From: Thalassomonas sp. M1454
Lineage (GTDB): Bacteria; Pseudomonadota; Gammaproteobacteria; Enterobacterales; Alteromonadaceae
DNA: 64,000 bases
Reading direction: 5' to 3'
Assembly: GCF_007097525.1 (NCBI RefSeq)
Contig: NZ_VKDD01000006.1
Location: 155,100 to 219,099, forward strand
Shown here: positions 25,815 to 33,795 of the stretch, piece by piece
How positions within the stretch are numbered: position 1 is the first letter of the stretch
Layout of the letters: each line of letters opens with the position of its first letter
Made by a program: the position numbers and the translations under genes
The notes under the pieces: model-generated
The model's input: only the letters and a program-made list of their open reading frames with translations
What the model was told of the DNA's origin: nothing
The model's database searches: none

Positions 25815-25850
25815 AAAGCCCTAATTCATGAGCGTGAATTAGGGCTTTTT
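25815..25850 (+). terminator. Terminator after GH10 gene
   Basis: A 14-bp perfect stem (25815-25828 with 25835-25848) followed by T's. It marks the end of the glycan locus. Confidence 0.88.
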
Positions 25851-25928
25851 ATTTTGTAATAAAAAATACAATTGTTTGTATTGTATATACTTTTTATTAC
25901 ATTAAAGTCTAATTTTTCAGCTATAGTT

Positions 25929-25957
25929 ATACCAATCCCATTAATTTTTTGCTCAAT
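25929..25957. repeat. Dispersed 29-bp repeat, copy 1
   Basis: Shares 24 of 29 bases with 30735-30763, starting ATACCAAtCCCATtAATTTT. Both copies lie in short intergenic gaps, which suggests a remnant of a small mobile or repetitive element. Confidence 0.45.
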
Positions 25958-26028
25958 TAATCGCATAATTAATGGCAATAGTATTAAAGACAAAAGTCAC
26001 TAACATTAATAAATTGAAGGTAGTCGTT

Positions 26029-26469
26029 ATGTTGAAATTATTAAGTTTATTTTCCTTATTACTTTTATCGGCATGTGCAACAAATACAGCTGACCAAGCA
26101 CCACAAAAGCCCGACCCTCGCCAAGGAGAAGAGGTTACGCAAATATGTTTTAACCGTACTATGGATAGCTGGAGTCCTATTGAAGGCGAAAATAAAGCGT
26201 TAGTTGTTTTTGACCGTAGGAAAGAGCAATACAAATTAGACCTTATCGGCACCTGCGATCCAGATTTTGCCATGCTACGCATAGCCACCATTTCAAGAGG
26301 TGCGTCTAATTGTTTATCTAAAGGTGATAAAGTGATCACCGATGCAGATATGGACAGACACGATAACTGCACCATTATGGGTATATATAAATGGCATCCA
26401 GAAAAAGCTGAAAAGCCTGCTGAAGATAAAAGTACCGAAAAAGACGAAAGCGCTGACAGCAATAAATAG
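26029..26469 (+). CDS. Small lipoprotein of unknown function
   Basis: A 146-aa lipoprotein. I chose the ATG at 26029, which has an AAGG site 8 nt upstream and starts directly with the lipoprotein signal MLKLLSLFSLLLLSAC (lipobox LSAC). An ATG 57 bp upstream would put extra charged residues before the signal. The mature part has four cysteines (QICFNR, GTCDPD, SNCLSK, DNCTIMG) consistent with two disulfides. It ends in a Lys/Glu/Asp-rich tail. DUF6491-like small lipoproteins show a similar pattern, but I do not assign the family firmly. It is a lone gene between the glycan locus and the NSS transporter. Confidence 0.7.
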   Translation: MLKLLSLFSLLLLSACATNTADQAPQKPDPRQGEEVTQICFNRTMDSWSPIEGENKALVVFDRRKEQYKLDLIGTCDPDFAMLRIATISRGASNCLSKGDKVITDADMDRHDNCTIMGIYKWHPEKAEKPAEDKSTEKDESADSNK

Positions 26470-26619
26470 CCGATAAATATAACTATTCGTTGTTACATAC
26501 AAGACATAGATCAAAATCCTTGCTAGCATCGAGGTAATATATTTTCAGTTACTGAAAATAACAAAACATTTTTATAGATCAATTAAAATAACAACAACGA
26601 TTTTTATCAGGATTTTTTT

Positions 26620-28044
26620 ATGAGTGCACCACGTGAGCATTTTAGTTCAAAATTAGGATTTATCTTAGCTGCGGCAGGCTCTGCCGTAGGTATTGGTAAT
26701 ATTGTAGGCTTTCCAGTTAACGCAGCAAAAAATGGCGGTGGCGCATTTTTATTAATGTACGCTATTTTTGTATTTGCTATTTGTTTACCGGTAATGATGG
26801 CTGAAATGGCGATTGGCCGTAAAACAGCAAAAAACCCAGTAGGTGCTTATGGCGCGTTAGCTGGAGAAAACTCAAGATGGCGCCTTGCTGGTTTAGTCAG
26901 CATTCTTACGCCGTTTATGATAGCTGTATTTTATACTGTGTTAACTATCTGGATATTAATTTATTTAGTAATGACCCTAACCGGTAATTTAGATTACTTA
27001 GCTAGCACAGAAGGCTTCTCAAGCATTATTAACGACCCTCTTTACCTATTTGGCGCTATGGCAGGTGTTGGCGGCTTAGTTGCTTTCATTTTAAAAGCTG
27101 GGGTTAAAGATGGTATCGAACGCGCAGCTAAAGTAATGATGCCTGGCTTATTCGTTATGCTAATTTTATTAGTGATTTTTGTGTTAACTTTAGATAACGC
27201 TATGGCGGGCCTTAAGTTTTACATTATTCCTGATATCGACAAAATAACGCCTTCAGTTATTAGTGGCGCGCTTGCACAAGCCTTTTTCTCTTTATCTCTA
27301 GGTATGGGTATTTTAATTACTTATGGCTCGTACATTAGCAGAGAAACTAATATTCCTAACTCGGCAAAATTAGTAGCCATTACCGATACCGCTGTGGCAT
27401 TTATTGCCGGTTTAATGATTTTACCTGCGATTTTCTCTTTCAACCCAGAAGTTAATCCTGATGATTTAAGCTCTAGCTCGGTGTCGATGATTTTTGTTTT
27501 CTTACCAAAAATATTCTTAGCCCTACAGCTAACTGTTGGCTACTTCTTAGCAAGTGCTATCGCAGCTGTTTTCTTCTTGTTAGTATTTTTTGCGGCGATC
27601 ACTTCGCTCGTTTCAATTATGGAAGTACCGGTTGCTTACTTAATTGATGAGAAAAAACAAACTCGTAAAAAAGCACTAAGCAATATGTTTATTTGGGGTG
27701 GTATTTTAGCGGCATTATCAACTCTATCATTTGGTTTAGTTTCATTCTTAACAGAGCTAACAACTTATGGCGGCGCAACTAAGTCATTATTCGATGTAAT
27801 TTACGACATGTTTTACGACACGATTTTACCTCTTAATGGTTTATTAATTTGTTTATTCGTAAGCTACCGCTGGAAAAAACATAACTTAAATGCCGAATTA
27901 AGCGAAGGTAACCCAGGCTTTGCTAATACCCTAATGGCGAAGTATGTGGATATTTCTTTAGGCACATTTATCCCTGTAGTATTAGTGGTTATTCTAGTGA
28001 ACACTGTCGCTAAGATATATTTTGGCTACTCGATGTTTGGATAA
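26620..28044 (+). CDS. NSS-family sodium-dependent transporter
   Basis: A 474-aa inner-membrane carrier of the neurotransmitter:sodium symporter family (LeuT fold). It opens with the signature SKLGFILAAAGSAVGIGNIVGFP and GGGAFLLMY, which form the Na+ and substrate sites in helix 1. Eleven or so further hydrophobic segments follow. Bacterial members usually import amino acids, such as tyrosine or other neutral ones, with Na+. The specific substrate cannot be read. The start is supported by AGGA upstream, and a terminator follows. It appears to be monocistronic. Confidence 0.9.
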   Translation: MSAPREHFSSKLGFILAAAGSAVGIGNIVGFPVNAAKNGGGAFLLMYAIFVFAICLPVMMAEMAIGRKTAKNPVGAYGALAGENSRWRLAGLVSILTPFMIAVFYTVLTIWILIYLVMTLTGNLDYLASTEGFSSIINDPLYLFGAMAGVGGLVAFILKAGVKDGIERAAKVMMPGLFVMLILLVIFVLTLDNAMAGLKFYIIPDIDKITPSVISGALAQAFFSLSLGMGILITYGSYISRETNIPNSAKLVAITDTAVAFIAGLMILPAIFSFNPEVNPDDLSSSSVSMIFVFLPKIFLALQLTVGYFLASAIAAVFFLLVFFAAITSLVSIMEVPVAYLIDEKKQTRKKALSNMFIWGGILAALSTLSFGLVSFLTELTTYGGATKSLFDVIYDMFYDTILPLNGLLICLFVSYRWKKHNLNAELSEGNPGFANTLMAKYVDISLGTFIPVVLVVILVNTVAKIYFGYSMFG

Positions 28045-28063
28045 GCTAGAAACTAGAAACTTT

Positions 28064-28095
28064 AAAGCCTAGGGTGAATAACTCTAGGCTTTTCT
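28064..28095 (+). terminator. Terminator after NSS transporter
   Basis: A 9-bp stem (28064-28072 with 28084-28092) leading into a short T-run. Confidence 0.7.
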
Positions 28096-28138
28096 ATGTT
28101 AAAATCAGCTAAATTTCATTTAAATCTCAGCTAACTTC

Positions 28139-29047
28139 ATGATCGAACACATTCCTTTTGAGCAATACTCACAAGATGACCTACTAGAGAGCAGACGCTT
28201 ATTTCATGGTCGAGGCCACGCTTACCCTGGATTAGAGCATGTTTGCGTTGATTGGATGCCTCCGGTTGCGTTAATCACCTTATACAAGGAAGAAGATGCT
28301 ACTTGGTTAGCAACACAAGCTGAGTTACTAATGCAAAACCTGCCAGAATGTAAAAGTGTGCAGGTACAATTTAGGTGTCGTGACAAAGCGCCAACAGAGT
28401 TACTTCGCGGTGATGATGTAAGTAACCTAATAGCTATCGAGCATGGTTTAAAATATCACGTCCAACTTGGGCAAGCGCAGAACTACGGTATTTTTCTTGA
28501 TATGCGCAATGGCAGACAGTGGGTTAAAGAGCATAGTGATAATAAAAATGTATTGAATCTATTTGCCTACACCTGCCCTTTTTCTATTGCAGCAATAGCA
28601 GGTAACGCTAAGCAAGTAGTTAATGTTGATATCAGCAAAGCCCCTCTTGCGAAAGGCAGAGACAATCACCGACTAAATAAGCACGAATTAAACAAGGTGA
28701 AATTTGAAGGGGTCGATATTTTTAAATCTTATGGTCGCTTAAAAAAGCACGGCCCGTATGATTTACTTATTAGCGATCCTCCGTCTTTTCAAAAAGGCAG
28801 TGTAGATATTAAGCGTGATTACCCCAAAATTATCAGGCGCTTACCACAACTTATGAACGATCAAGGCTTGTTAATGCTTTGCCTTAATTCGCCTGACTTA
28901 TCTGAAGATTTTATTCATCAAATGATTGAGACACAATGCCCAAGTTGTGAATACATAGAAAGTATTACGCCGCCCGAAGTGTATAAAGAAGCCATGCCGG
29001 GCAAAGGCTTAAAGGTATTAATCTTTAAATATCATCAAACAGATTAA
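28139..29047 (+). CDS. RlmI-like class I SAM-dependent methyltransferase
   Basis: A 302-aa methyltransferase related to the catalytic half of RlmI/RlmK, 23S rRNA (cytosine or guanine) methyltransferases. Visible motifs are GIFLDMRNGR, the SAM-binding VLNLFAYTCPFSIAA, the acidic VVNVDISKAP and the catalytic-type SDPPSFQKG. It lacks the N-terminal PUA domain of RlmI, so it may act on a different RNA or protein site. The start has no strong ribosome site. It is convergent with the LysE gene, with a shared terminator between. Confidence 0.82.
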   Translation: MIEHIPFEQYSQDDLLESRRLFHGRGHAYPGLEHVCVDWMPPVALITLYKEEDATWLATQAELLMQNLPECKSVQVQFRCRDKAPTELLRGDDVSNLIAIEHGLKYHVQLGQAQNYGIFLDMRNGRQWVKEHSDNKNVLNLFAYTCPFSIAAIAGNAKQVVNVDISKAPLAKGRDNHRLNKHELNKVKFEGVDIFKSYGRLKKHGPYDLLISDPPSFQKGSVDIKRDYPKIIRRLPQLMNDQGLLMLCLNSPDLSEDFIHQMIETQCPSCEYIESITPPEVYKEAMPGKGLKVLIFKYHQTD

Positions 29048-29064
29048 ATAAAAACAGCTCAAAC

Positions 29065-29096
29065 AAAAAAGGAAAAGCAGAGGCTTTTCCTTTTTT
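29065..29096. terminator. Bidirectional terminator
   Basis: A 14-bp perfect stem (29065-29078 with 29083-29096) with A-run and T-run arms, between convergent genes. Confidence 0.85.
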
Positions 29097-29116
29097 ATTA
29101 GCTTGCCGGTATTAAC

Positions 29117-29725
29117 TTAGTTAATAACAACGCGTACCGCTAACAATAGCAGTACAACACCGGTAACTTTATCGACAATATGGCTGTTTGATTTAAGCTT
29201 ATTTAAAATAGGTCCACGCGAAAGACCAAACACAACCAGACAGTACCAAATAGTATCTATACCACCAACGGTAATAATCATAATAAGTTGTTGCTGCAAA
29301 CTGGCATTAACGTCAACAAACTGACTAAATAACGCTAAGAAAAATATGGCTAACTTAGGGTTTAAAAAAGCAATTAAGAAGCCATCGCGCCAACCATTCA
29401 CTTTGACTTTATTTACCTTCTCTGACAAATCAATTTTAGAGCCTGAGCTTTGCAGCGCATTTACAGCTAAGTAAACTAAAAATGCAGCGCCAGCATATTG
29501 CACAACTTGAAATATTACAGGGGATTGTACAATCACTAAGCCAATACCGGTAACTGCAATTGCCGCATATAAAGCAACGCCAAAACCATGACTAATAGCA
29601 GTAGCAAAACCCTGCCCTAGCCCGGCTGAAATTGTATTACGTACTACTAAAGCTAAACTAGGACCCGGTGATAAGGCACCTAACATGCAGATCACTACTA
29701 GCGATAACCATAACTCTAAATTCAT
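29117..29725 (-). CDS. LysE/RhtB-family amino acid exporter
   Basis: A 202-aa inner-membrane protein with about six helices. The N-terminal LSPGPSLALVVRNTISAGLGQG segment (here GALSPGPSLALV) is the hallmark of the LysE/RhtB superfamily, which exports amino acids such as homoserine, threonine or leucine by proton antiport. FLNPKLAIFFLALF is a second conserved block. The substrate is not identifiable. It is alone on its strand between the methyltransferase and the DNA ligase. Confidence 0.87.
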   Translation of the reverse strand: MNLELWLSLVVICMLGALSPGPSLALVVRNTISAGLGQGFATAISHGFGVALYAAIAVTGIGLVIVQSPVIFQVVQYAGAAFLVYLAVNALQSSGSKIDLSEKVNKVKVNGWRDGFLIAFLNPKLAIFFLALFSQFVDVNASLQQQLIMIITVGGIDTIWYCLVVFGLSRGPILNKLKSNSHIVDKVTGVVLLLLAVRVVIN

Positions 29726-29820
29726 TGTGTTATTACTCTTTTTTATTTTTCACAATTTAATCATTACCAGCGCATTCATACAAGCTAAAACGCCTTGCAG
29801 CTTTAACTTATTTAATTAAT

Positions 29821-30687
29821 TCAGAAGTGCTTTCTCTGTCTTAAAAAACTAGCAAACCTTGGCACTCTAGTTTTAGTGTAGCCCCAATACTTATAAGTAA
29901 TAATAGAACCAACTTGCGGCGGATTTAACCTTTGCTCATTGCTAAATCCGGTGCCAACTTTAAAGCGAATACCCTCGCTATTTTCCACCAATAAAGAGCC
30001 TAACATACCAGAAAACTTTCCTTGCCCTGGTAAGTGTGCCACGACAACCGCTTCGGCATCAAAGTGAGGCTTTAGTTTTAGAACATTATTATTTCTGCCG
30101 GCAACATATATAGCATTAGCACGATGTAGCATAAGCCCTTCGCCGCCATTTTTAACAACATCATCAAGTAACTCTTGCAAGTGTTGTCTCGATTGTATTT
30201 TTTGCTGAGCTATCATTTGTAAATAAGGCGAGTGCACTTGCCTAACGAGATCTTTCATCGCTTTGACTCTAGCAGTAAAATCTCCATTATATTCAGGCAA
30301 GTCAAAAATCATAAAACGCATTTTTTGCCAGCGAATGTCATTGGTTGGTGATGAAGATAATTGGGAAACAATACTTACCGTTTGCTCAAACTCCCCTCTA
30401 CCTATCCAAAGTTCACCATCTAACGGGAAGTTGGGAAAACCTTTAATGAACCATGCCGGTACAGAAATTAATAAGCCATTGCGAGAAAGCAGCTTATTAC
30501 CATCCCAGTAAGCACGAACGCCATCAAGTTTTTCACTAACAAAATAATCAGTAACAGCTATATTTTCGTGATAGCTTTTAGCGTGTTGTAATTGCAGCTC
30601 TTGGGCAGGCAGCTTAGGTATAAATAGCAATACATAAGCAAGCACAAATAAAAGTAGATTTATTTTGGGTATGTTTATAAAACACAT
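29821..30687 (-). CDS. ligE: Exported minimal ATP-dependent DNA ligase (Lig E type)
   Basis: A 288-aa ATP-dependent DNA ligase of the small bacterial Lig E group, which has only the nucleotidyltransferase and OB domains plus a signal peptide. I chose the ATG at 30685-30687, with AAGGA 7 nt upstream. It gives a clean signal (NLLLFVLAYVLLFIPKLPAQ). The catalytic Lys is in SEKLDGVRAYWDG. Other motifs are LDGELWIGRGEF, MIFDLP, NGGEGLMLHR and VLKLKPHFDAEAVVV. Lig E enzymes are thought to work in the periplasm, perhaps on DNA taken up or in biofilm; that is literature-based inference. No competence gene is beside it. Confidence 0.88.
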   Translation of the reverse strand: MCFINIPKINLLLFVLAYVLLFIPKLPAQELQLQHAKSYHENIAVTDYFVSEKLDGVRAYWDGNKLLSRNGLLISVPAWFIKGFPNFPLDGELWIGRGEFEQTVSIVSQLSSSPTNDIRWQKMRFMIFDLPEYNGDFTARVKAMKDLVRQVHSPYLQMIAQQKIQSRQHLQELLDDVVKNGGEGLMLHRANAIYVAGRNNNVLKLKPHFDAEAVVVAHLPGQGKFSGMLGSLLVENSEGIRFKVGTGFSNEQRLNPPQVGSIITYKYWGYTKTRVPRFASFLRQRKHF

Positions 30688-30734
30688 AAGATTATCCTTA
30701 ATCGTAACGAGCATCCTGCTCACTGTTTATATTT

Positions 30735-30763
30735 ATACCAACCCCATCAATTTTCGGCTCATT
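30735..30763. repeat. Dispersed 29-bp repeat, copy 2
   Basis: Second copy of the sequence at 25929 (24 of 29 identical), in the divergent gap upstream of the ligase gene. Confidence 0.45.
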
Positions 30764-30903
30764 GTGTAGCATTTATAAAAACAAAAGTGCTAGCCAGAGG
30801 GAATGATATTAACAATCAAAGTGTAGTTTAAATATGGCAATTAAAAAATAAACTATACTGAAAATCACCTATATCCCAATTTGATAAATTAACAAGGAAT
30901 GTT

Positions 30904-31143
30904 ATGAAATCTTTAATAGTGCAATCTATTGCAGCTTTAATGCTGCTGTCTTTCCCATCACAAGCAAAACATAAATGCGATCCTTTTATGCAAGATTTAA
31001 AAAAGGTGCAATCAAAACTTAAGCAAGGCTATAGCGTGCAAAGAGGTGAAAGATTAAAGCACCAAGAAAAACAAGCAAGGAAGCTATGGTGGCAGTGCAA
31101 AAATAATAAACTGCCCAAAAAATATAAGCGCGTTAAAGGGTAA
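30904..31143 (+). CDS. Small basic secreted protein
   Basis: A 79-aa protein of unknown function. It has a signal peptide (LIVQSIAALMLLSFPSQA) and a strongly basic mature part of about 58 residues rich in Lys and Gln. Two cysteines (KCDPF and WQCKNN) could form one disulfide. The AAGGA site upstream of the ATG supports real translation. It is divergent from the DNA ligase gene and convergent with DUF3581. The basic, Cys-paired form might bind nucleic acid or anionic polymer, but I see no family signature. Confidence 0.65.
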   Translation: MKSLIVQSIAALMLLSFPSQAKHKCDPFMQDLKKVQSKLKQGYSVQRGERLKHQEKQARKLWWQCKNNKLPKKYKRVKG

Positions 31144-31175
31144 ATTGACAGGATAAAGCGAGAAGCTAAGCACAA

Positions 31176-31213
31176 ACAAAAACGCCTAGCACTAATAACT
31201 AGAGCTAGGCGTT
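31176..31213 (-). terminator. Terminator after DUF3581 gene
   Basis: A 10-bp perfect stem (31181-31190 with 31204-31213) with a T-run on the minus strand. It probably also serves the convergent small gene. Confidence 0.78.
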
Positions 31214-31231
31214 AATAAATAATGAGGTTGA

Positions 31232-31954
31232 CTACTTATTAGCAGCTAAATAGGCATCTTTCATTGCATAAAATTCAGTGTTTACCGCATCAATAACGTC
31301 TTGCTCATATTCGCGTAAACCACTTAGCACCATGTATTTAACGCCATGACCGACGATTTCACCGTCACTAAGTAAGTCAAACTTAAGCTTAACTTGGCCG
31401 CGTTTACCTGCAGCTTTAAGAACGGTTTCTTCCTTATTAAGTTTTAAAGAAACTTCCTTAACATCAAGAGTATCTAAATCGATTTCCATGCTTTCATACA
31501 TAATCATTGGGCGTGCCGGATTGATCATGACATTATTACGCTTCATTAAGTCACATAAAATAGTTGGGTAAGTATGCCCTGAAAATTCAACGTAAGAGCG
31601 AATTAATGATTCAATTAAAGTAGTACAAGTCGTATGTTCACCTGCAACATTATAATTTAAATACTCTTTACCATTATCATCTAGCACTTGCGCTGAGTCA
31701 GTCACTGATGTTGGGAAATTTAGCTCGATACCGTCGGTAACCATACCTTTGAAGTTAAAGGTCATTTTTTGGTTTAAACCCGACTTTGCTAAGATTATAG
31801 AAAAAAGCAGATCGCCAGGAACACAAAAACGTTTTGCTTCTGGGTTATGAATTGGGTTGAAGTCATCTGCTACTTTTTTAGCAAAATCACTTGCTTGTAG
31901 ACGAGTAAAGCTAACCTTTTGGTTTTCTTCATTAAAATACTGCTCGATAAACAT
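31232..31954 (-). CDS. DUF3581 family protein
   Basis: A 240-aa cytoplasmic protein of the DUF3581 family found in Alteromonadales and relatives. The segment DFNPIHNPEAKRFCVPGDLLFS strongly resembles the hydratase motif of MaoC-type hotdog enzymes (D-x-N-P-x-H), with Asp and His placed as in the catalytic pair. It may therefore bind or act on an acyl-CoA or acyl-ACP thioester. That is inference from fold similarity. The rest (about 100-240) looks like a second hotdog-like half. No signal peptide or operon partner. Confidence 0.8.
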   Translation of the reverse strand: MFIEQYFNEENQKVSFTRLQASDFAKKVADDFNPIHNPEAKRFCVPGDLLFSIILAKSGLNQKMTFNFKGMVTDGIELNFPTSVTDSAQVLDDNGKEYLNYNVAGEHTTCTTLIESLIRSYVEFSGHTYPTILCDLMKRNNVMINPARPMIMYESMEIDLDTLDVKEVSLKLNKEETVLKAAGKRGQVKLKFDLLSDGEIVGHGVKYMVLSGLREYEQDVIDAVNTEFYAMKDAYLAANK

Positions 31955-32068
31955 CGTTTACTAATTTCCTTGATTAAACAATTTTCGCTGCGTAGTTTAA
32001 CAGTGTCATTAAAATAAAACGAATACTTATACACTAATCAGACCACAGTTTTGTACTTGATGTACGTA

Positions 32069-32341
32069 TCATTCATTTATGGGGTTTGTTGTTGCGATTA
32101 ATTTTAGCTTAGCTGCTCGCGATAATTTTTTAATTGCCGCTTCTCTTTTACAGGCAGTTGAACGGTCTTGGCAAGATTCTTGGTACATCAAAGTAATAGG
32201 CCGACGATGGCGAGTATATTTTGCTGACTTAACTCCGCCTTCATTATGCTCTTTCATTCGCCTAGTTACATCAACAGTAACGCCAGTGTATAAGGTGTCA
32301 TCGGCACAGCGCAAAATATAAACAAACCAAGAGCTCTTCAT
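32069..32341 (-). CDS. GIY-YIG nuclease domain protein (YhbQ-like)
   Basis: A 90-aa single-domain GIY-YIG endonuclease family protein. I chose the ATG at 32339-32341 because it begins MKSSWFVYILRCADDTLYTG, aligning with the family start; a TTG 51 bp upstream has no ribosome site. It shows the VYIL...LYTGVT core, the catalytic Arg in RRMKEHNEG, and Glu in the MYQESCQDRSTACKREAAIKK stretch. Such stand-alone proteins may have a role in DNA repair or recombination, mostly unproven. It is divergent from arfB. Confidence 0.85.
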   Translation of the reverse strand: MKSSWFVYILRCADDTLYTGVTVDVTRRMKEHNEGGVKSAKYTRHRRPITLMYQESCQDRSTACKREAAIKKLSRAAKLKLIATTNPINE

Positions 32342-32438
32342 TATTTTTGTATCTTTTCCTTTGATATGGGTTGCAGTGAGACAAGCAATCAATCAATATT
32401 AACGCAATTAAGCAAAGACCACCTCTTAAGCGGGCAGC

Positions 32439-32852
32439 ATGCTATTTATATCAAACAACCTGTATTTAAACGAGCAAGAAATTGAATTTTCAGCAATCCG
32501 CTCACAAGGTGCGGGCGGACAAAATGTCAATAAAGTGGCAACAGCAATACATTTGCGTTTTGATGTAAAGCAGTCATCGCTACCTGACAAATATAAAGAA
32601 TTGATTTTAGCTTATAGTGATTCTCGCATAACCAAAGATGGCATTGTGGTAATTAAATCTCAAGGCTCTCGTACCCAAGAAAAAAATAAAGAAGCGGCTA
32701 TTGCTAGGCTAATCGAATTTATTAAAACCGCAACGGTAGTGCAAAAAAAGCGTCGGGCAACCAAGCCAACGAAAGCTTCACAAAAACGTAGAATGGACAG
32801 TAAAAATAAACGCGGACAAATTAAAGCTGGCCGTGGTAAAGTTCAAATCTAG
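32439..32852 (+). CDS. arfB: Peptidyl-tRNA hydrolase ArfB (ribosome rescue)
   Basis: A 137-aa protein of the class I release-factor-like family. The catalytic GGQ motif lies in RSQGAGGQNVNKV and would hydrolyse peptidyl-tRNA on ribosomes stalled on non-stop mRNA. A basic C-terminal tail (KKRRATKPTKASQKRRMDSKNKR region) inserts in the empty mRNA channel, as in E. coli YaeJ. Length matches the family. The DUF2797 gene follows closely (about 50 bp) on the same strand and may be co-transcribed. Confidence 0.92.
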   Translation: MLFISNNLYLNEQEIEFSAIRSQGAGGQNVNKVATAIHLRFDVKQSSLPDKYKELILAYSDSRITKDGIVVIKSQGSRTQEKNKEAAIARLIEFIKTATVVQKKRRATKPTKASQKRRMDSKNKRGQIKAGRGKVQI

Positions 32853-32903
32853 TAGCGAATGAGCTACAAAAAAACATCACTAAGAATAATTAAGACAATA
32901 ACT

Positions 32904-33731
32904 ATGACAAACTCTATTACTGGCCACTTAGCTAAAATGACATCAAAGCTAATTGATGGACAAGTTGAATACAACCTGCCACTAGGTGAGCACTCACTTG
33001 CACTAAACCCACTTATTGGAAAGCACTTAACTTTAGAATTCTCTGGAAATATTAATTGTAGTGAATGTAGTCGTAAAACTAAAAAAAGTTACTCACAAGG
33101 GTTTTGTTATGTGTGCATGACTAAGCTAGCCAAATGCGACATGTGTATTATGAAACCGGAAACGTGTCACTTTGCCCAAGGTACCTGTCGAGAGCCACAA
33201 TGGGGTGAAGATAACTGCTTTGTTGACCACTATGTTTATTTAGCCAATACCACAGCGATAAAAGTGGGCATAACTCGTCATACTCAAATACCTACCAGAT
33301 GGATAGATCAAGGTGCTAATCAAGCATTACCTATTTTTAAAGTTAAATCTCGAATTATCTCAGGCTTGGTTGAAATTGCATTAGCCGAGTTTATTGCCGA
33401 TAAAACAAACTGGCGAAATATGCTTAAAGGCAAAGCCGATAGCCTTGATTTAAAAGCCAAAGCAGCAGAGCTAATTCCACAAATTGAAGCAAAATTAGCA
33501 GATATAAAATTAAACTATGGCGAAGATGCATTTGAGCGATTAGACGCAGATGTAGTTGATATCGACTTCCCTGTTTTAGAATACCCAAGCAAAATTAGCT
33601 CTTTTAATTTTGATAAAACCCCGCAAGTAAGTGGCACACTTATGGGCATAAAAGGTCAGTATTTGTATTTTGATACCGGCGTTATCAATATTCGCAAGTT
33701 TTCTTCTTACGAAGTTACTGCAAGTTATTAA
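32904..33731 (+). CDS. DUF2797 zinc-ribbon-like protein
   Basis: A 275-aa cytoplasmic protein of the DUF2797 family, function unknown. I chose ATG 32904 because GHLAKMTSKL fits the family N-terminus; an in-frame ATG 45 bp upstream is possible, and neither has a strong ribosome site. Cysteines at CSEC, CYVC, CDMC and further Cys pairs (residues about 58-105) look like zinc ligands. A later stretch, VYLANTTAIKVGITRHTQIPTRWIDQGA, is similar in form to a GIY-YIG core. It follows arfB. Confidence 0.75.
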   Translation: MTNSITGHLAKMTSKLIDGQVEYNLPLGEHSLALNPLIGKHLTLEFSGNINCSECSRKTKKSYSQGFCYVCMTKLAKCDMCIMKPETCHFAQGTCREPQWGEDNCFVDHYVYLANTTAIKVGITRHTQIPTRWIDQGANQALPIFKVKSRIISGLVEIALAEFIADKTNWRNMLKGKADSLDLKAKAAELIPQIEAKLADIKLNYGEDAFERLDADVVDIDFPVLEYPSKISSFNFDKTPQVSGTLMGIKGQYLYFDTGVINIRKFSSYEVTASY

Positions 33732-33795
33732 TAATTCACTATAATAGGGCTAGAGATTGAGCCTTATACTTATAAATCGTTGTAAAGTGGACACC

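Noticed and set aside
25953-26462. Long minus-strand reading frame opposite the small lipoprotein gene
   Set aside because: The plus strand has a lipoprotein signal, ribosome site and paired cysteines; the antisense frame has none and no family resemblance.
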